Source of the DNA: Paracoccaceae bacterium
GTDB lineage: Bacteria > Pseudomonadota > Alphaproteobacteria > Rhodobacterales > Rhodobacteraceae
Assembly (NCBI GenBank): GCA_029881635.1
Contig: JAOUMG010000077.1
Coordinates: 1 to 7,641 of the forward strand
Length of the DNA: 7,641 nucleotides
Direction of reading: 5' to 3'
Below, piece after piece: positions 7,330-7,641 of the stretch (position 1 is the stretch's first letter; each line of letters begins with the position of its first letter). The notes beneath the pieces are model-generated. The model ran no database searches. It was not told the DNA's origin and was given only the letters and a program-made list of their open reading frames with translations. The position numbers were made by a program, and so were the translations under genes.

Positions 7330-7357
7330 CCCCGAGAATATTTCAGAAAAGAAGATG
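7330..7357 (+). repeat. Possible Rhodobacteraceae dispersed intergenic motif
   Basis: The stretch starts CCCCGAGAATATTT (7330-7343) and continues with an AG-rich run to GATG at 7357. It resembles, from memory, a motif of the form CCCCGAG(G/T)ATATTT plus an AAAGATGAAG-like tail often seen after genes in this family. Only one copy lies in this window, so the repeat status cannot be shown here. Confidence 0.25.
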
Positions 7358-7363
7358 CCGCAA

Positions 7364-7641
7364 TTAATGATGGGTATCAATAAAGACCCGAGTACCCGGA
7401 ACGGCATGGCGCGCCAGATACATCAGGTTTTGCCGCCCCAGAGCAAGGCAACCCGCGGTCGGGTATCCTGGACGTCGCCATTGATGGATAAATATCGCTG
7501 AGCCTTTGTAAGGAACTGCGTCGGGCCAGTTCCAGTCCAGCGGCAGGATGAGATCATAGAGCGGGTCTGCACGGCGCAAACGTTCAGGGCTTGGTCCAAA
7601 GGGCTTTCGCGTCAGGTGGTTATAGTCTGGGTGGTCGGGCG
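7364..7641 (-). CDS. L,D-transpeptidase-like (YkuD-type) protein, C-terminal part
   Basis: The frame is open from the right edge of the window to TAA at 7364-7366, giving 91 C-terminal residues; the N-terminus lies beyond 7641. Counting from the edge, it reads DYNHLTRKPFGPS, then ADPLYDLILPLDWNW, then GSAIFIHQW with the conserved His at visible residue 52 and PTAGCLAL with the putative catalytic Cys at 64. This His/Gly-Cys spacing fits the YkuD catalytic domain, which crosslinks peptidoglycan stem peptides or attaches proteins to them in the periplasm. The subfamily, as I recall it, carries T-x-GC in place of the classical SHGC. The TTG at 7579 is internal, since coding character continues upstream of it. 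It is convergent with yggS. Any signal peptide lies outside the window. Confidence 0.8.
   Translation of the reverse strand, partial: PDHPDYNHLTRKPFGPSPERLRRADPLYDLILPLDWNWPDAVPYKGSAIFIHQWRRPGYPTAGCLALGRQNLMYLARHAVPGTRVFIDTHH

Noticed and set aside
7196..7501. A 101-residue plus-strand open frame running from inside yggS across the intergenic hairpins.
   Set aside because: It overlaps yggS out of frame and the transpeptidase-like gene antisense, with no protein signature.

Overview
The window reads as a chromosomal segment of an alphaproteobacterium, most likely of the Rhodobacterales (Roseobacter-like). The clues are the composition (about 60% GC in the leuS and yggS lines I counted), a Rhodobacteraceae-type porin, and a DUF3576 lipoprotein immediately upstream of leuS. 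This is an inference from protein families and composition, not a database match.

Layout. Positions 1-2487 (minus) hold nearly all of leuS (leucyl-tRNA synthetase); its C-terminus runs off the left edge. Just upstream on the same strand, 2560-3156 encodes a DUF3576 outer-membrane-type lipoprotein. An 11-bp perfect hairpin (2510-2537) sits in the 72-nt gap between the two genes. A 255-bp divergent intergenic region with two dyad structures follows, then a highly acidic porin (3412-4332, plus) closed by a good intrinsic terminator (4358-4391). Next comes a 721-residue tetratricopeptide-repeat/sulfotransferase fusion (4476-6641, plus), clearly AT-richer in its middle than its neighbours. Its last 14 bases overlap the start of yggS (6628-7287, plus), a PLP-binding homeostasis protein. 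The right edge carries the C-terminal part of an L,D-transpeptidase-like (YkuD-type) protein on the minus strand (7364 to beyond 7641), convergent with yggS across a 76-nt gap with two GC-rich hairpins.

Functional reading. leuS and yggS are housekeeping (translation and PLP homeostasis). The DUF3576 lipoprotein, the porin and the L,D-transpeptidase-like protein all concern the cell envelope. The TPR-sulfotransferase is the least typical gene: it has PAPS-binding motifs, but its acceptor cannot be told from sequence. I see no CRISPR array, insertion sequence, tRNA or rRNA gene, and no defence or conflict system. The points most worth a second look are the sulfotransferase and its base composition, the hairpin in front of leuS, the unusual charge of the porin, and the structured leader of the porin gene. 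I do not see convincing evidence of a wholly undescribed system.
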